A stretch of 64,000 bases of DNA from Clostridia bacterium (GCA_910575625.1 CAJTFD010000001.1:124001-188000); one strand, 5' to 3'; counted from the first letter of the stretch, positions 1-9,221 are shown. Numbers and translations: made by a program. The notes: a model not told the origin generated them from the letters alone.

Positions 1-646
1 TCGTCACCTCGACGACCAGATGGAAGAAGTTGCCCTCAAGATAATCCATCTTACTGGATTTTGTGATCGTCGCCCGCTCTATATAGTTTCCTTCCAAAAA
101 GTCGACACCCACATCCTTGGCCAGATCATAATCTTCCTTCGTATTCACGCCCATAGCGATGCATTTTTTCTTAAAGCCGTGCAGCATATCCACAATATTG
201 ATCAGGGACCTTTTCCCCTTCATGTCATGCTTATCGGTCAGATCCACTTTTGCATAGTCCGCCATCTCCAACAAGCTGAAATATTTTGGAGAAAATTGAA
301 AATTATTTATTGCAAATCTATAGCCGTCCCTGCGGTATTTCTGCATGATGGTCGAGGCCAACGGATGTATGACGATGCTGTCATCGACCTGGATCACCAA
401 CTTTTCTTTTTCAAACATCCTCGGTGTATTGCGGAAAAACAAAGAGGGCGGAAATGATAAAAATGTCGGCTTATCCTTAAATATGATATCATTATTCTGT
501 GTGAGGAATCCGGATATGGTATCCGCGACTGCACTCTCCGACGCATTATACAAGCTGTCATTGTCGCTCTGGATCATGATCTCATAGCCGACGATCTCAT
601 CATCCTCACGCCTTTTGATCGCTTGACGCACAACATATTTATCCAT
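1..646 (-). CDS. EAL-type (degenerate) signalling protein, 3' end off window
   Basis: The reading frame starts with ATG at 646 and runs off the left edge without a stop, so about 215 residues are visible. The N-terminus has the layout of EAL/HDOD proteins such as B. subtilis YuxH: MDKYVVRQAIKRR, then VGYEIMIQS where true EAL proteins have YELLxR, and a (beta/alpha) barrel-like run containing KVDLTDKHDMKGK. The catalytic Glu of the EAL motif is not present, so cyclic di-GMP hydrolysis is unlikely for this part. An HDOD half would lie off the window. Its ATG overlaps the cheV stop by 8 bases, so it is probably translationally coupled and the last visible gene of the flagellar operon. The family is a reasoned assignment, the specific role is unknown. 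Confidence 0.7.
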   Translation of the reverse strand, partial: MDKYVVRQAIKRREDDEIVGYEIMIQSDNDSLYNASESAVADTISGFLTQNNDIIFKDKPTFLSFPPSLFFRNTPRMFEKEKLVIQVDDSIVIHPLASTIMQKYRRDGYRFAINNFQFSPKYFSLLEMADYAKVDLTDKHDMKGKRSLINIVDMLHGFKKKCIAMGVNTKEDYDLAKDVGVDFLEGNYIERATITKSSKMDYLEGNFFHLVVEVT

Positions 647-1565
647 CGATCTCCTGCTCCCTGTTCTCTAACAGATGGTCCATCACTTCCACCAGATGTC
701 CGATCTCCGGCTTGGAAAGCTGCTCATCTGCCCCTAGCTGTTTCCCTTTGATCTCCATCTCCTGATTGATCAGGGAGGAAAAGATGATCAGAGGGATATG
801 TTTCAAGTTCTCGTTTTCTTTTACCAATTTTGTCAGGCGGTGCCCGTCCATCTTGGGCATCTCGATATCTGTGATGATCAGCGCGACCTTCTGATCCAGG
901 TCAGCATCCCTCTGTACACTCTTCAGATAATTCCAAGCCTCCTGGCCATTATTGAATTTCTTAAGATTGATATATCCGGCTTTCCGCAGAGAATCCTCGA
1001 TCATCTTCGTCAGAAGGATCGAATCCTCCGCCAGAAGGATCGGATGCTCATTTCGGTTCCGCTCTCCCAGGGCATCGATCTCAGATTCCTGGATACCTGT
1101 CTCCGGCGCGATATCGGTCACGATCTTCTCAAAATCCAATATGGTGACCAGGTTCTTCCCGCACTGCGCAATCCCGGTCGCCACGCTCTCGGCCCCCCGG
1201 TTCAGCGTATTATCGGGTTTCTGGATATCCGCCCAGGAGATGCGGCTGATGCCCACCACATTATGTACCCTGAAAGCGATATGCATCTTGTTAAAATTTG
1301 TCACAAGGAAAAGATCCCGGGGGTTCTTCTCCGTGGGTTTACCTGTGAGGTAGAACGGCAGGTCGACTACAGTCAGCAGGATATCCCGCGGCTTAAAGAT
1401 GCCTTCCACGGCCGGATGCACCTGCGGGACCGATTTGACCTTGTCGGACATCATAATCTCCGTGACCTTGGCCACATTGATCCCGTACAACTCCCCATAC
1501 AGTATGAACTGCATGATCTCTATCTCATTTGTTCCCGATTCCAGTAAAATCTCTGTTTGTGCCAT
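639..1565 (-). CDS. cheV: Chemotaxis coupling protein CheV (CheW domain + receiver domain)
   Basis: This 308-residue protein joins a CheW-like coupling domain (about residues 15-155) to a response-regulator receiver domain (about 173-300). Acidic-pocket residues are visible in LLAEDS (E180, D181), and the phosphoacceptor is D233 in ITDIEMPKMDG. CheV couples CheA to chemoreceptors, and its phosphorylation contributes to adaptation, as known from B. subtilis. It follows cheD by 13 bases and overlaps the EAL-type gene by 8 bases. Together with cheC and cheD upstream it forms an adaptation module at the end of the flagellar cluster. CheA, CheW, CheB and CheR are not encoded in this window. Confidence 0.93.
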   Translation of the reverse strand: MAQTEILLESGTNEIEIMQFILYGELYGINVAKVTEIMMSDKVKSVPQVHPAVEGIFKPRDILLTVVDLPFYLTGKPTEKNPRDLFLVTNFNKMHIAFRVHNVVGISRISWADIQKPDNTLNRGAESVATGIAQCGKNLVTILDFEKIVTDIAPETGIQESEIDALGERNRNEHPILLAEDSILLTKMIEDSLRKAGYINLKKFNNGQEAWNYLKSVQRDADLDQKVALIITDIEMPKMDGHRLTKLVKENENLKHIPLIIFSSLINQEMEIKGKQLGADEQLSKPEIGHLVEVMDHLLENREQEIDG

Positions 1566-1578
1566 ATGCTCCTCTCCT

Positions 1579-2061
1579 TTACATGGTTATTTCCGGCCTG
1601 CCAAAGGTCTTGATCGTTACTTTGCCGTCGCTCACATCCATGGACATGGTCCTGGCATAATTTGCACCCGTATCCTCTCCCACAAGGCGTATGCCCTGTT
1701 CGCGCAGGATCTTCTTTACGTTCATCGCATTCCGCTCCCCGATATTCCCCAGATCATGGCCGCCTTTCATCTCAAACATCTTAGCCCCGCCCGCGATCTT
1801 GGCACGTATCCGGTTCTTCACGCCTCCAAAAGCCGTCATTTTACGGATGGTCTCCCGCAAGCCTGTATCCGCATATTTGTAAAGGTTTTTATCAGCCATC
1901 GTCCCCAATTCCGGCAGCATAATATGGACCAGCGTCCCCAGTTTGATCATTGGATCGTACAATGCGATCCCGATGCAGGATCCCAGGGCATAGGTTATCA
2001 AAACGCCTTCCTGCCTGGCCATCTTCATATCCGCTATTCCCACAATGATCTGTTTCGCCAT
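1579..2061 (-). CDS. cheD: Chemoreceptor glutamine deamidase CheD
   Basis: CheD deamidates glutamine residues of chemoreceptors and binds CheC. From the chosen ATG at 2061 (160 residues) the catalytic triad positions are T23, C29 (in ALGSCIG) and H46 (in GTLVHIMLPE), the same spacing as the T21/C27/H44 triad known from the Thermotoga enzyme. A longer reading from a TTG at 2073 would overlap the cheC stop, but that start abuts its SD and gives an atypical N-terminus, so the ATG giving MAKQIIVGIAD is preferred. The gene begins four bases after the cheC stop, the usual cheC-cheD pairing. Confidence 0.93.
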   Translation of the reverse strand: MAKQIIVGIADMKMARQEGVLITYALGSCIGIALYDPMIKLGTLVHIMLPELGTMADKNLYKYADTGLRETIRKMTAFGGVKNRIRAKIAGGAKMFEMKGGHDLGNIGERNAMNVKKILREQGIRLVGEDTGANYARTMSMDVSDGKVTIKTFGRPEITM

Positions 2062-2065
2062 TACA

Positions 2066-2686
2066 TCAGTCAACTCCCAACTTACGCATCAAATAATTTA
2101 AAGATTGTATATCCGGCATCATCAGCAAATGGCTGTCCAATACCTCTTTATCCACAATAAACTTACCGTTGATCATCATCAATTTATCCGTCACATACCC
2201 AAATTCTGCCATCGGCACACTCAAGATCCCACCCAGCATATTGATGGCAATACTCGGGATAGAGAGCTGGATCGTCACGCCTGTGAGTCCTGACATAGCA
2301 TTAACATAAGATGAGATGATGATATTCCCAATCTCCTCCAACGCTGACTTCTGTATCTCCGTCAGATCCATATACTCCGTGATCTCCTGACCCATGACAC
2401 TTTGCAGCACTGCATTGATGAAATCCATCTTCAGCACAAAGAGCATGATACCGTTGATCTCCCCCGACATCTTGACCAGGACCGCCGCCACGATCTCCTC
2501 TGGGGATCCCACCATCTCGATGGCCTCATTGTAGCCCAGGATATACGCCGCAGGCAATGTCATCTTCGTCTTCTTACGCAGCACCTGGGATAGGGCTGTC
2601 GCCGCGTTCCCAGTGCCGATGCTCCCGATCTCCTTGATCACGTCCAGTTCCAGAGCATTCATATCTTCATATTTTTCAATCCCCAT
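2066..2686 (-). CDS. cheC: CheY-P phosphatase CheC
   Basis: CheC is a CheY-phosphate phosphatase whose activity is raised by CheD. The family carries two copies of the motif D/S-x3-E-x2-N-x22-P. The second copy here is intact (SALEEIGN followed 22 residues later by P). The first reads DVIKEIGS, with Ser in place of the catalytic Asn, so one active site is probably weak or dead. Length is 206 residues, usual for the family. The ATG at 2686 is preceded by AGAAAGGAG. It lies directly upstream of cheD and behind the FlgG-type rod genes. Confidence 0.92.
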   Translation of the reverse strand: MGIEKYEDMNALELDVIKEIGSIGTGNAATALSQVLRKKTKMTLPAAYILGYNEAIEMVGSPEEIVAAVLVKMSGEINGIMLFVLKMDFINAVLQSVMGQEITEYMDLTEIQKSALEEIGNIIISSYVNAMSGLTGVTIQLSIPSIAINMLGGILSVPMAEFGYVTDKLMMINGKFIVDKEVLDSHLLMMPDIQSLNYLMRKLGVD

Positions 2687-2716
2687 GGATACTCCTTTCT
2701 TTTCAGTCCGCAGCTA

Positions 2717-3430
2717 TCATGTTCTCAGACTATTGATCGTATTCTCAATCTCATCGGATGTCTGTACCATCCGCAGGGCATAGCTGTAAGCCCTCTGCGC
2801 CTCTATGATCTTCGTTATCTGGTCAGACAGATCCACGTTGGACATCTCCAGCATCCCTTTGCGCAGCTTTGCGCCCTGTGCGAGAAAAGGATCCCCATTC
2901 TTCGCCACTGGGGTAAATTCATTGTCCCCAACACCGAGCATACCGTTCTTATTTACAAAGTCAACGATCGCGATTGGCAGAGTATCCGGGCTATTCTCAT
3001 TGACCTGGATCGGATTCGCGTTCCGGTCCAGGACCAGCTTACCTGTAGACGAGACCAGATAAAAATCATTGCCCCTAAGGGATAAGCTGAAACTCCCGTC
3101 CCTGGTATACGTGATCTCGTTGGTGGACGGATCGCGCAACATGAACATCCCGTCCCCCTCGATCGCATAGTGGTATTCACCCTCGCTCTCCGCAAGAGTC
3201 ATCTGTGAAAAATCCGTATCCGCTTTCTGGATACGCATACCAGTCCCTGTGAGCAGTTCGTTATTCTCCTGGGCCTTTCCCTTCATCTCGTAATACATGA
3301 GTTCCGAGAAGATCGGGACCTTCGTCTTATAGCCCCAGGTATTGATATTGGCCGTGTTGTTCGCCAGGATATCCAGCTTATACTGTTCGCTGCCCACCCC
3401 GAGCGCAGCCGTGTAAAATGATTGATTCAT
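2717..3430 (-). CDS. flhP: Flagellar basal-body rod protein of FlgF/FlgG type (FlhP-like)
   Basis: A rod or hook-family axial protein exported by the flagellar type III apparatus. The N-terminal heptad region contains LDILANNTANINTWGYKT and the C-terminus has LEMSNVDLSDQITKIIEAQRAY, both hallmarks of FlgG/FlgF/FlhP. The start is placed at the ATG at 3430 (MNQSFYTAALG) because AGGAGG lies seven bases upstream; a GTG six bases earlier sits inside the SD. About 237 residues. It follows a close paralogue (3449-4198), the flhO-flhP arrangement of B. subtilis. Which of the two is the distal rod FlgG cannot be settled by eye. Confidence 0.85.
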   Translation of the reverse strand: MNQSFYTAALGVGSEQYKLDILANNTANINTWGYKTKVPIFSELMYYEMKGKAQENNELLTGTGMRIQKADTDFSQMTLAESEGEYHYAIEGDGMFMLRDPSTNEITYTRDGSFSLSLRGNDFYLVSSTGKLVLDRNANPIQVNENSPDTLPIAIVDFVNKNGMLGVGDNEFTPVAKNGDPFLAQGAKLRKGMLEMSNVDLSDQITKIIEAQRAYSYALRMVQTSDEIENTINSLRT

Positions 3431-3448
3431 ACACACCCCTCCTTTATT

Positions 3449-4198
3449 TTACACTTTTCCAAGGTCTGTGACTGCCTTGCCCATGATCTGGTCATACATC
3501 TTTAAGACCTGGGAGGCGCTCTGCAAGGCCCTCTGGCTACTCATCATGTTCACCATTTCCTGTACAGCATCTACATTGGACCGCTCCAGGTATTTCCAGA
3601 GCATCTGCCCGTTGACCGCCACCGGCTGCTCATTGGTGTAGAACACACCGTCGCCGCCCTTGACCATATTGTTGTAATCGTTGAAATCCACCACCGCGAT
3701 CTGACCGTACGTCGTCCGACCATCCTCACTGGTTATGCGCCCCGAACTGTCGATCTCGATCTTATCCGTCCCGATCTGGATGAATCCATTCCTGCCAACG
3801 ACCCTTCCCACAGAGGGCAGGGACAGATATCCCTCGTCATCCAGGATAAAGGAGCCGTCCCGGGTGTATCCGATGCCGTCCTGGGTCTGCACCATGAAGA
3901 AACCGTTGTTCCGCAGGGCCACGTCAAAGATCTCATTCGTGGGTTCCACCGCCCCCGGCTCGAAATCCGTCACCGTCTCGTCGGACGCGCGGATCATCGC
4001 CATCGTCCCGATCTGTGTCTTGTTGTCTTTATCGATATTCCCGCTGCGGTACATCAGTTCTTCCCGAAACGTGGTCGCCATATATTTGTCGCTCTTAAAA
4101 CCGGGCGTCGACACATTGGTCATATTGTTACTGATCACATTCTGATTGCGTGTCTGTGTCAAGATCCCGGAAGTTAAGTTGTAAAATCCCTGGAACAT
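3449..4198 (-). CDS. flhO: Flagellar basal-body rod protein of FlgG type (FlhO-like)
   Basis: Axial rod protein of 249 residues. The N-terminus MFQGFYNLTSGILTQ and NVISNNMTNVSTPGFKSDK match the flg_bb_rod motif, and the C-terminus has WKYLERSNVDAVQEMVNMMS. It precedes the paralogue at 2717-3430 by 18 bases and lies behind the sigma factor gene, matching the sigD-flhO-flhP order of several clostridia. A good SD (AAAGGAGTGACAGG) precedes the ATG at 4198. Confidence 0.86.
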   Translation of the reverse strand: MFQGFYNLTSGILTQTRNQNVISNNMTNVSTPGFKSDKYMATTFREELMYRSGNIDKDNKTQIGTMAMIRASDETVTDFEPGAVEPTNEIFDVALRNNGFFMVQTQDGIGYTRDGSFILDDEGYLSLPSVGRVVGRNGFIQIGTDKIEIDSSGRITSEDGRTTYGQIAVVDFNDYNNMVKGGDGVFYTNEQPVAVNGQMLWKYLERSNVDAVQEMVNMMSSQRALQSASQVLKMYDQIMGKAVTDLGKV

Positions 4199-4214
4199 CT
4201 CCTGTCACTCCTTT

Positions 4215-4994
4215 CTAACCGATCATATCATCCTTTAAAAACAGCCGCATCTTACGCAGCGCATTGGCATGTATCTGTGAGATCCTGGGCTCGCTGACCT
4301 CCAAGATCTTGGCGATTTCCTTCATATTTAACTCATCCACATAGTAGAGGGACACCACCAGCTGCTCATTCTCTTTCAGACTGTGCAAGGCCTCCACCAG
4401 CTTCCCGTGCAGCTCCTGCTCCAGCAGATGGGCCTCCGGCTGTTCCTGCTGGTTGTTGGAAGGGAGCTGGACGCTCTTCTTGTTCTCCATCGTCTCCTCA
4501 AGGACCATGTCCAGGGATAAAACATTGAAGAGGTTCGTCTTGCCCAAAGCTTCATGGTATTTGTCCACGCTCACATGGAGATGCTCAGCAATCTCCTCCG
4601 CCGTCGGATAGCGGCCCAATTCGTTATACAATTCCATCGTGGCATTGTCGATCTCTTTCGCACTCTTTCTGACGCTGCGCGGGATCCAGTCCTGCCGCCT
4701 GGCCAGATCGATGATCATCCCCCGGATGCGCTTGGAGACGTAGGTCTCAAATTTGACGTTCTTCTCGAAGTCGAATTTATCCAGGGCATTCATGATCGCC
4801 AGCACCCCGTCATTGATCATGTCGTCCACCTGGGCAAAACTCAGGTAGACATCCCGCATCTGAAGGGCAATGCTCTTTACAATATAGACGTAACGCATGA
4901 CCAGCTCCTGCTTCATAGACAGGTCATTGGTCTCCTTGTATTTCCTCAGCAATTCTTCATTGGTCATTTCGCTGTATGAACCCTGCGCACTCAT
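4215..4994 (-). CDS. sigD: Flagellar sigma factor SigD/FliA (sigma-28)
   Basis: RNA polymerase sigma factor of the FliA/WhiG family, 259 residues, which transcribes late flagellar genes such as flagellin and chemotaxis genes. Region 2 is seen in YAQ-like VDDMINDGVLAIMNALDKFD and FETYVSKRIRGMIID; region 3 in ELGRYPTAEEIAEHLHVS; region 4 in VSLYYVDELNMKEIAKILEV followed by SEPRISQIHANAL. The anti-sigma factor FlgM is not in this window. In the common clostridial order flhF and flhG sit between flhA and this gene; here sigD follows flhA directly by 28 bases. SD AAGGAG stands before the ATG at 4994. Confidence 0.95.
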   Translation of the reverse strand: MSAQGSYSEMTNEELLRKYKETNDLSMKQELVMRYVYIVKSIALQMRDVYLSFAQVDDMINDGVLAIMNALDKFDFEKNVKFETYVSKRIRGMIIDLARRQDWIPRSVRKSAKEIDNATMELYNELGRYPTAEEIAEHLHVSVDKYHEALGKTNLFNVLSLDMVLEETMENKKSVQLPSNNQQEQPEAHLLEQELHGKLVEALHSLKENEQLVVSLYYVDELNMKEIAKILEVSEPRISQIHANALRKMRLFLKDDMIG

Positions 4995-5022
4995 AGCATA
5001 AACTCCTTGGAATCCTTCTCAT

Positions 5023-7107
5023 CTATCCGTCAATGACACCTAAAGCCTGTATCTGGACACTGTTTGCGATCTCATTGAATGAGAGCACATACACATTGGG
5101 GTAGAACTGTTCGATCAGACGGTAAAAATACGGACGTATGACCTGGCTCGTCAGAACGATCGGATCTTGCGCCAGCTCGTGGAACTTCTTCATCTCCTCG
5201 CTGATCTGCTCTATGATCCTCTGCATGATATCCGGGCTGAGGGCCATGTAAGTCCCCTGGTCGCTCTTGGTCAGGCTTGCGATCATCCGTTTCTCAAGCT
5301 CTGTATCCAGGGTCACCACCCGCATGCTGCCATTCTCACTGAAACGCCGGGTGATCGTACGCTTCAGGGCGATACGGATATTCTCGGTGATCGTATCGAT
5401 ATCCCTGCTGTTGGGCACCGTGTCCGCGATCGTCTCCAGGATGGTCTCCATATCCTTGATCGGGATGCCCTCCCGCAAAAGATTGACGAGCACTTTCTGG
5501 AATCCGCCATAGGATATCAGGGCCGGCACCACTTCCTCCACCAGCTCCGGCGAATTTTTCTTCGTATTCTCCACCAGCTGCACCACTTCCTGGCGTGTGA
5601 CCAGCTCGTAGGAGTGGCGCCGCAGCGTTTCCGAGAGATGGGTCAGCATGACAGAGAGCGGGTCGATGACCGTATAGCCATAAATCTCCGCGATCTCCTT
5701 GTTATCCGGCGTGATCCACCGGCTGGGTATCCCGTAAGCCGGTTCCACCGTCTCGATCCCGTCCACCTCTCCAGAGAGATTGGGCGGCTCAAGAGCAAGG
5801 TAATAATCCACTAAGATCTCGCCCTTTGCCACTTCCTCGCCTTTGATCTTGATCACATACTGGTTTGTATTCAGGCTGGAACTGTCACGCAGACGGATGG
5901 ATGGGATCACAAGCCCCATCTCCTGGGCGTACTGCCGCCGGAATATGACGATCCGGTTGATCATACGCCCCCCGCTGGATTCATCCACCAGAGGGATCAG
6001 GCTGTATCCAAACTCCATCTCCACCGGCTCCACGGAGATCAGTGAGTAGATGTTATTGATATCCCTGTAATAATCCTCCTCGCTGACAGTCTCCTCCTCG
6101 GCCATCCCTCCGGCCGCCAGACCTCCCGCGGGACCGGCCAGCTCCAGTTCTTCCATCTGGGCCATATCCTGCATCCGCCGGCTGAGCATAAAGCCGCCGC
6201 CCACTAATAAGATAGCGAGCAGGATCATCTGAAATTTCGGCATACCCGGCACGAGCATCAGCACGGCCACGATCACACCCGCGATCATGATCGACTGGGG
6301 CTGGGCAATAAACTGTTTGGAGACATCATCGTTCAAACTGCCCTCGGCCACGGCACGGGTCACGATCATACCTGTAGCCACCGATATGAGCAGAGCCGGT
6401 ATCTGGGACACCAGGCCGTCACCCACCGTAGCGATCGAGTAAACGGAGAGCACTTCGGTAAATTCCATGTTCCCCTGCACCATACCGATGATCACACCAC
6501 CGATAAAGTTGATGGCCGTGATGATCAGGGACATGACTGCATCCCCTTTTACGATCTTGGTCGCACCATCCATAGAACCGTAGAAATCCGCTTCCTTCTG
6601 GATCTTATAACGGCGTTCTTTCGCCTCCCGTTCATCGATCAGGCCGGAACTTAAGTCCGCGTCGATGGCCATCTGTTTACCAGGCATAGCATCCAATGTA
6701 AACCTGGCCGCAACCTCAGACACACGCTCCGCGCCTTTTGTGATCACGATGAACTGCACTAATACGATAATGAAAAAGATAACGAACCCGACGATCACGT
6801 TCCCTTGCAGGACGAAATCACCGAAAGCCTGGATGACCTGCCCCGCACTTCCTGAATTTGTCAGGATATTCCGCGTGGAGGACACATTGATGCCCAGGCG
6901 GAACAGTGTGGTGATCAGCAGCAGCGATGGAAAGATTGAAAATTCCAAAGATTCCTTGATGTTCATACTGATCAGTAGAATGATCAAGCCAGCTGATATA
7001 TTTAAGATGATCATTACGTCCAAGAAAAACGGACTGAGCGGTATGATCAGCAGCAGCACGATCACCACTACAAATAACGACACCGCATTACTCATTACTC
7101 TTTTCAT
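5023..7107 (-). CDS. flhA: Flagellar export gate protein FlhA
   Basis: 694-residue FHIPEP-family protein. The N-terminal half holds about eight membrane helices and the cytoplasmic FHIPEP signature region (FTLDAMPGKQMAIDADLSSG). The C-terminal half is the soluble domain that docks export substrates and chaperones. FlhA forms the nonameric ring of the flagellar type III export gate. It lies 28 bases behind flhB and is full length for the family. ATG at 7107. Confidence 0.97.
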   Translation of the reverse strand: MKRVMSNAVSLFVVVIVLLLIIPLSPFFLDVMIILNISAGLIILLISMNIKESLEFSIFPSLLLITTLFRLGINVSSTRNILTNSGSAGQVIQAFGDFVLQGNVIVGFVIFFIIVLVQFIVITKGAERVSEVAARFTLDAMPGKQMAIDADLSSGLIDEREAKERRYKIQKEADFYGSMDGATKIVKGDAVMSLIITAINFIGGVIIGMVQGNMEFTEVLSVYSIATVGDGLVSQIPALLISVATGMIVTRAVAEGSLNDDVSKQFIAQPQSIMIAGVIVAVLMLVPGMPKFQMILLAILLVGGGFMLSRRMQDMAQMEELELAGPAGGLAAGGMAEEETVSEEDYYRDINNIYSLISVEPVEMEFGYSLIPLVDESSGGRMINRIVIFRRQYAQEMGLVIPSIRLRDSSSLNTNQYVIKIKGEEVAKGEILVDYYLALEPPNLSGEVDGIETVEPAYGIPSRWITPDNKEIAEIYGYTVIDPLSVMLTHLSETLRRHSYELVTRQEVVQLVENTKKNSPELVEEVVPALISYGGFQKVLVNLLREGIPIKDMETILETIADTVPNSRDIDTITENIRIALKRTITRRFSENGSMRVVTLDTELEKRMIASLTKSDQGTYMALSPDIMQRIIEQISEEMKKFHELAQDPIVLTSQVIRPYFYRLIEQFYPNVYVLSFNEIANSVQIQALGVIDG

Positions 7108-7135
7108 GTCTTCACCAATCTCTTACTGTCATTCC

Positions 7136-8209
7136 CTACAAGATCACTTTGTGATTTTCCTTGAATACATATACCAAGATCTCCGCCACCGTCCCGTAAA
7201 ATTCCTGTGGGATCTCCCTGTCCAGGGGTGTAGAGGCATAAAGAGCCCTTGCCAGGACTTTGTTCTCCACAATGTAGACATCGTTTTCCTCAGCGACCCG
7301 TACGATGCGCAGAGCAAGCTCATCCTGCCCTTTGGCAACCAGGATCGGCGCATTATCTTTTTCAATATCATATTTCAGGGCGACCGCATAGTGAGTCGGG
7401 TTACGGATGACCACATCCGCCTCCGGAACGGCCTGCATCATACGGCTCCTGGCACGCTGCCGCTGGATATCCCGGATCTTGCCCTTGACTTTCGGATCCC
7501 CCTCCGTCTGTTTGAACTCTTCTTTTACTTCCTGCTTGGTCATCTTCAGCTGACGTTCATAATCCCAGTGCTGATACAGATAGTCAAAAACCGCCAACAC
7601 CGCGAAAGCCAGCGCCAGCTGGAATACGATCCGCATGACGGCATCCAGTGTATACGCCGTGGAGATGCTCAGGTCCATGTCGATGGTCCGGGCGATGCCC
7701 AACAGGTCTCCCCTTATCATATTATACAGGAATATGAGCAGGATTGAAATCTTTATTAGATTTTTCAGCAGTTCCACCAGGTTTTTGAGGGAAAACAGGT
7801 TCTTGATCCCGTTGATCGGGTTCAGCTTGCTGAACTTAGGCTTCACGGACTCCATCGTAAAGAGAAACTTGGTCTGGATCGCCGTGCTCAGGACCCCCAC
7901 AGCCGCCATTATGGCCAGGAATGGCAAGATCACGATCGCGATCGTCCCCATCGTGTCGATCCCGATGCCTCCCAGCGTCCCCATAGATAATTCATCCACG
8001 CTGGCCATATAACCCAGATAGCGCAGCAGATAAGCCTTCACATTCCGATATATGACAGGGAAATAAAATTTCAGCCCGTAGAAAGCCGCCAAAAACGAAA
8101 TGAGTGTAGCCACATCCTTACTGGTAAATACATTACCTTTTTTCCGCTGGTCACGCCGCTTTTTAGGTGTGGCTTTCTCAGTCTTCTCTCCGCCTGGCCC
8201 GTCCGCCAT
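7136..8209 (-). CDS. flhB: Flagellar export switch protein FlhB
   Basis: 357 residues, with an N-terminal basic segment (EKTEKATPKKRRDQRKKG), four membrane helices, and a cytoplasmic domain with the autocleavage motif NPTH (in VIRNPTHYAVALKYD) about residue 260. Self-cleavage in this motif switches export specificity from rod/hook to filament substrates, as known for the family. It is separated from the upstream fliR gene by an unusually long, hairpin-rich 244-base gap, with its SD (AAGGATGTGAG) just after a perfect 16-bp palindrome. Confidence 0.96.
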   Translation of the reverse strand: MADGPGGEKTEKATPKKRRDQRKKGNVFTSKDVATLISFLAAFYGLKFYFPVIYRNVKAYLLRYLGYMASVDELSMGTLGGIGIDTMGTIAIVILPFLAIMAAVGVLSTAIQTKFLFTMESVKPKFSKLNPINGIKNLFSLKNLVELLKNLIKISILLIFLYNMIRGDLLGIARTIDMDLSISTAYTLDAVMRIVFQLALAFAVLAVFDYLYQHWDYERQLKMTKQEVKEEFKQTEGDPKVKGKIRDIQRQRARSRMMQAVPEADVVIRNPTHYAVALKYDIEKDNAPILVAKGQDELALRIVRVAEENDVYIVENKVLARALYASTPLDREIPQEFYGTVAEILVYVFKENHKVIL

Positions 8210-8453
8210 ATTTACTCACATCCTTTTACACGGCGGATCCGCCGTTTATTTACTATGAAAGCTCCGGACAGCGGCCATGTGGAAGGCGTGCTGGCACGCG
8301 CTGACACGTGGACATTGGACGGACTAAGGTGTATGAGTGAGCAGGCAGATAAGCCGGATCACGAATACGCCTGGCAGCTGTGGGAGTGCCGAAGGCACAA
8401 AACAGCTGGCTTTCATTTATGGTGATGTCGCCGTCAGGCGACATGTCCGTTTA
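8210..8453 (-). other. Structured intergenic region between fliR and flhB
   Basis: A 244-base gap in an operon whose other junctions are mostly under 60 bases. Read on the minus strand it holds a perfect 7-bp stem with 4-base loop (TGTCGCC/GGCGACA, 8424-8441), a GTGCC/GGCAC stem nested inside an AGCTGT/ACAGCT stem, a GCGTG/CACGC stem, and a 16-bp perfect palindrome ACGGCGGATCCGCCGT just before the flhB SD. The 8-mer ATGAAAGC near its start pairs with GCTTTCAT near its end and could close the whole domain. A 63-codon open frame exists here but has no SD and no recognisable protein. It may be an mRNA processing or stability element, a structured leader of flhB, or a small mobile repeat. Confidence 0.55.
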
Positions 8454-9221
8454 CTACAAAAACTGTAAGATGTCCTTCATCTGCCGCAGCATATCCGTGA
8501 TCAGGTTTTTCAGGAAATCCGACATCGGCCCGAAAAGGAACAAAAACAGGAGCAGACCTACGATGATCTTCACCTGGATCTGGACCACGAAGACATTGAT
8601 CTGCGGGATCATCTTCATCAGGATCCCCAGTCCCATGGTGACGATGAACTCCGCCGCCATGATCGGAAAAGCTAATTTCATCGCCATCAAGATACACTCC
8701 GAGAAGATATCCAGCATGGCCCAGAACGCGCCGCTGGCAAAAGCCACCTGACCATAAGGCACCACTTCCGCCGAGGTCAGTATGATCTTCATCATCGCCA
8801 GATGTCCGTCCGATGCAAAAAACAACAACATGAAAAACACATTGTAGATACTGCCCGACAGCGGGATCTGTGCATTGTTCTGTGCGTCGTAGATCATAGC
8901 CATAGACATCCCCATCTGGAAATCGATGACGGCCGCCGCGAACGTGATCACCATACTGAAGAGCTGTACCACAAACCCGAGGAAATAGCCCACCAGGAAC
9001 TCTTTCATCAACAGGACGCTGTATGCGAGGGTAGATCCCACCTCGATCGGATCCCCCTGAGAGAAGGAATACACAAGGAACGTCAACACCAGGATGAGCC
9101 CGGACTTCACATACATCGGTACGCTGTTCCGGCCCAGGATCGGATTGAGCAGCACGCATCCTGCCATCCGCATCATGACCAGGGAAAACAGCATAAATTG
9201 TTCTGTATCTATGATCGGCAT
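8454..9221 (-). CDS. fliR: Flagellar export gate protein FliR
   Basis: 255-residue integral membrane protein with about six hydrophobic segments. The N-terminus MPIIDTEQFMLFSLVMMRM and the segment MKEFLVGYFLGFVVQLFSM are typical of the FliR/SpaR family. FliR forms the export gate core with FliP and FliQ. It starts 24 bases after fliQ and is followed by the structured gap before flhB. Confidence 0.95.
   Translation of the reverse strand: MPIIDTEQFMLFSLVMMRMAGCVLLNPILGRNSVPMYVKSGLILVLTFLVYSFSQGDPIEVGSTLAYSVLLMKEFLVGYFLGFVVQLFSMVITFAAAVIDFQMGMSMAMIYDAQNNAQIPLSGSIYNVFFMLLFFASDGHLAMMKIILTSAEVVPYGQVAFASGAFWAMLDIFSECILMAMKLAFPIMAAEFIVTMGLGILMKMIPQINVFVVQIQVKIIVGLLLFLFLFGPMSDFLKNLITDMLRQMKDILQFL

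Noticed and set aside
6665..7747. 360-codon plus-strand open frame
   Set aside because: It is antisense to flhA and flhB, which are unmistakable; no ribosome binding site and no recognisable protein.
8253..8444. 63-codon minus-strand open frame in the fliR-flhB gap
   Set aside because: No SD, composition not protein-like, and the stretch is dominated by inverted repeats.
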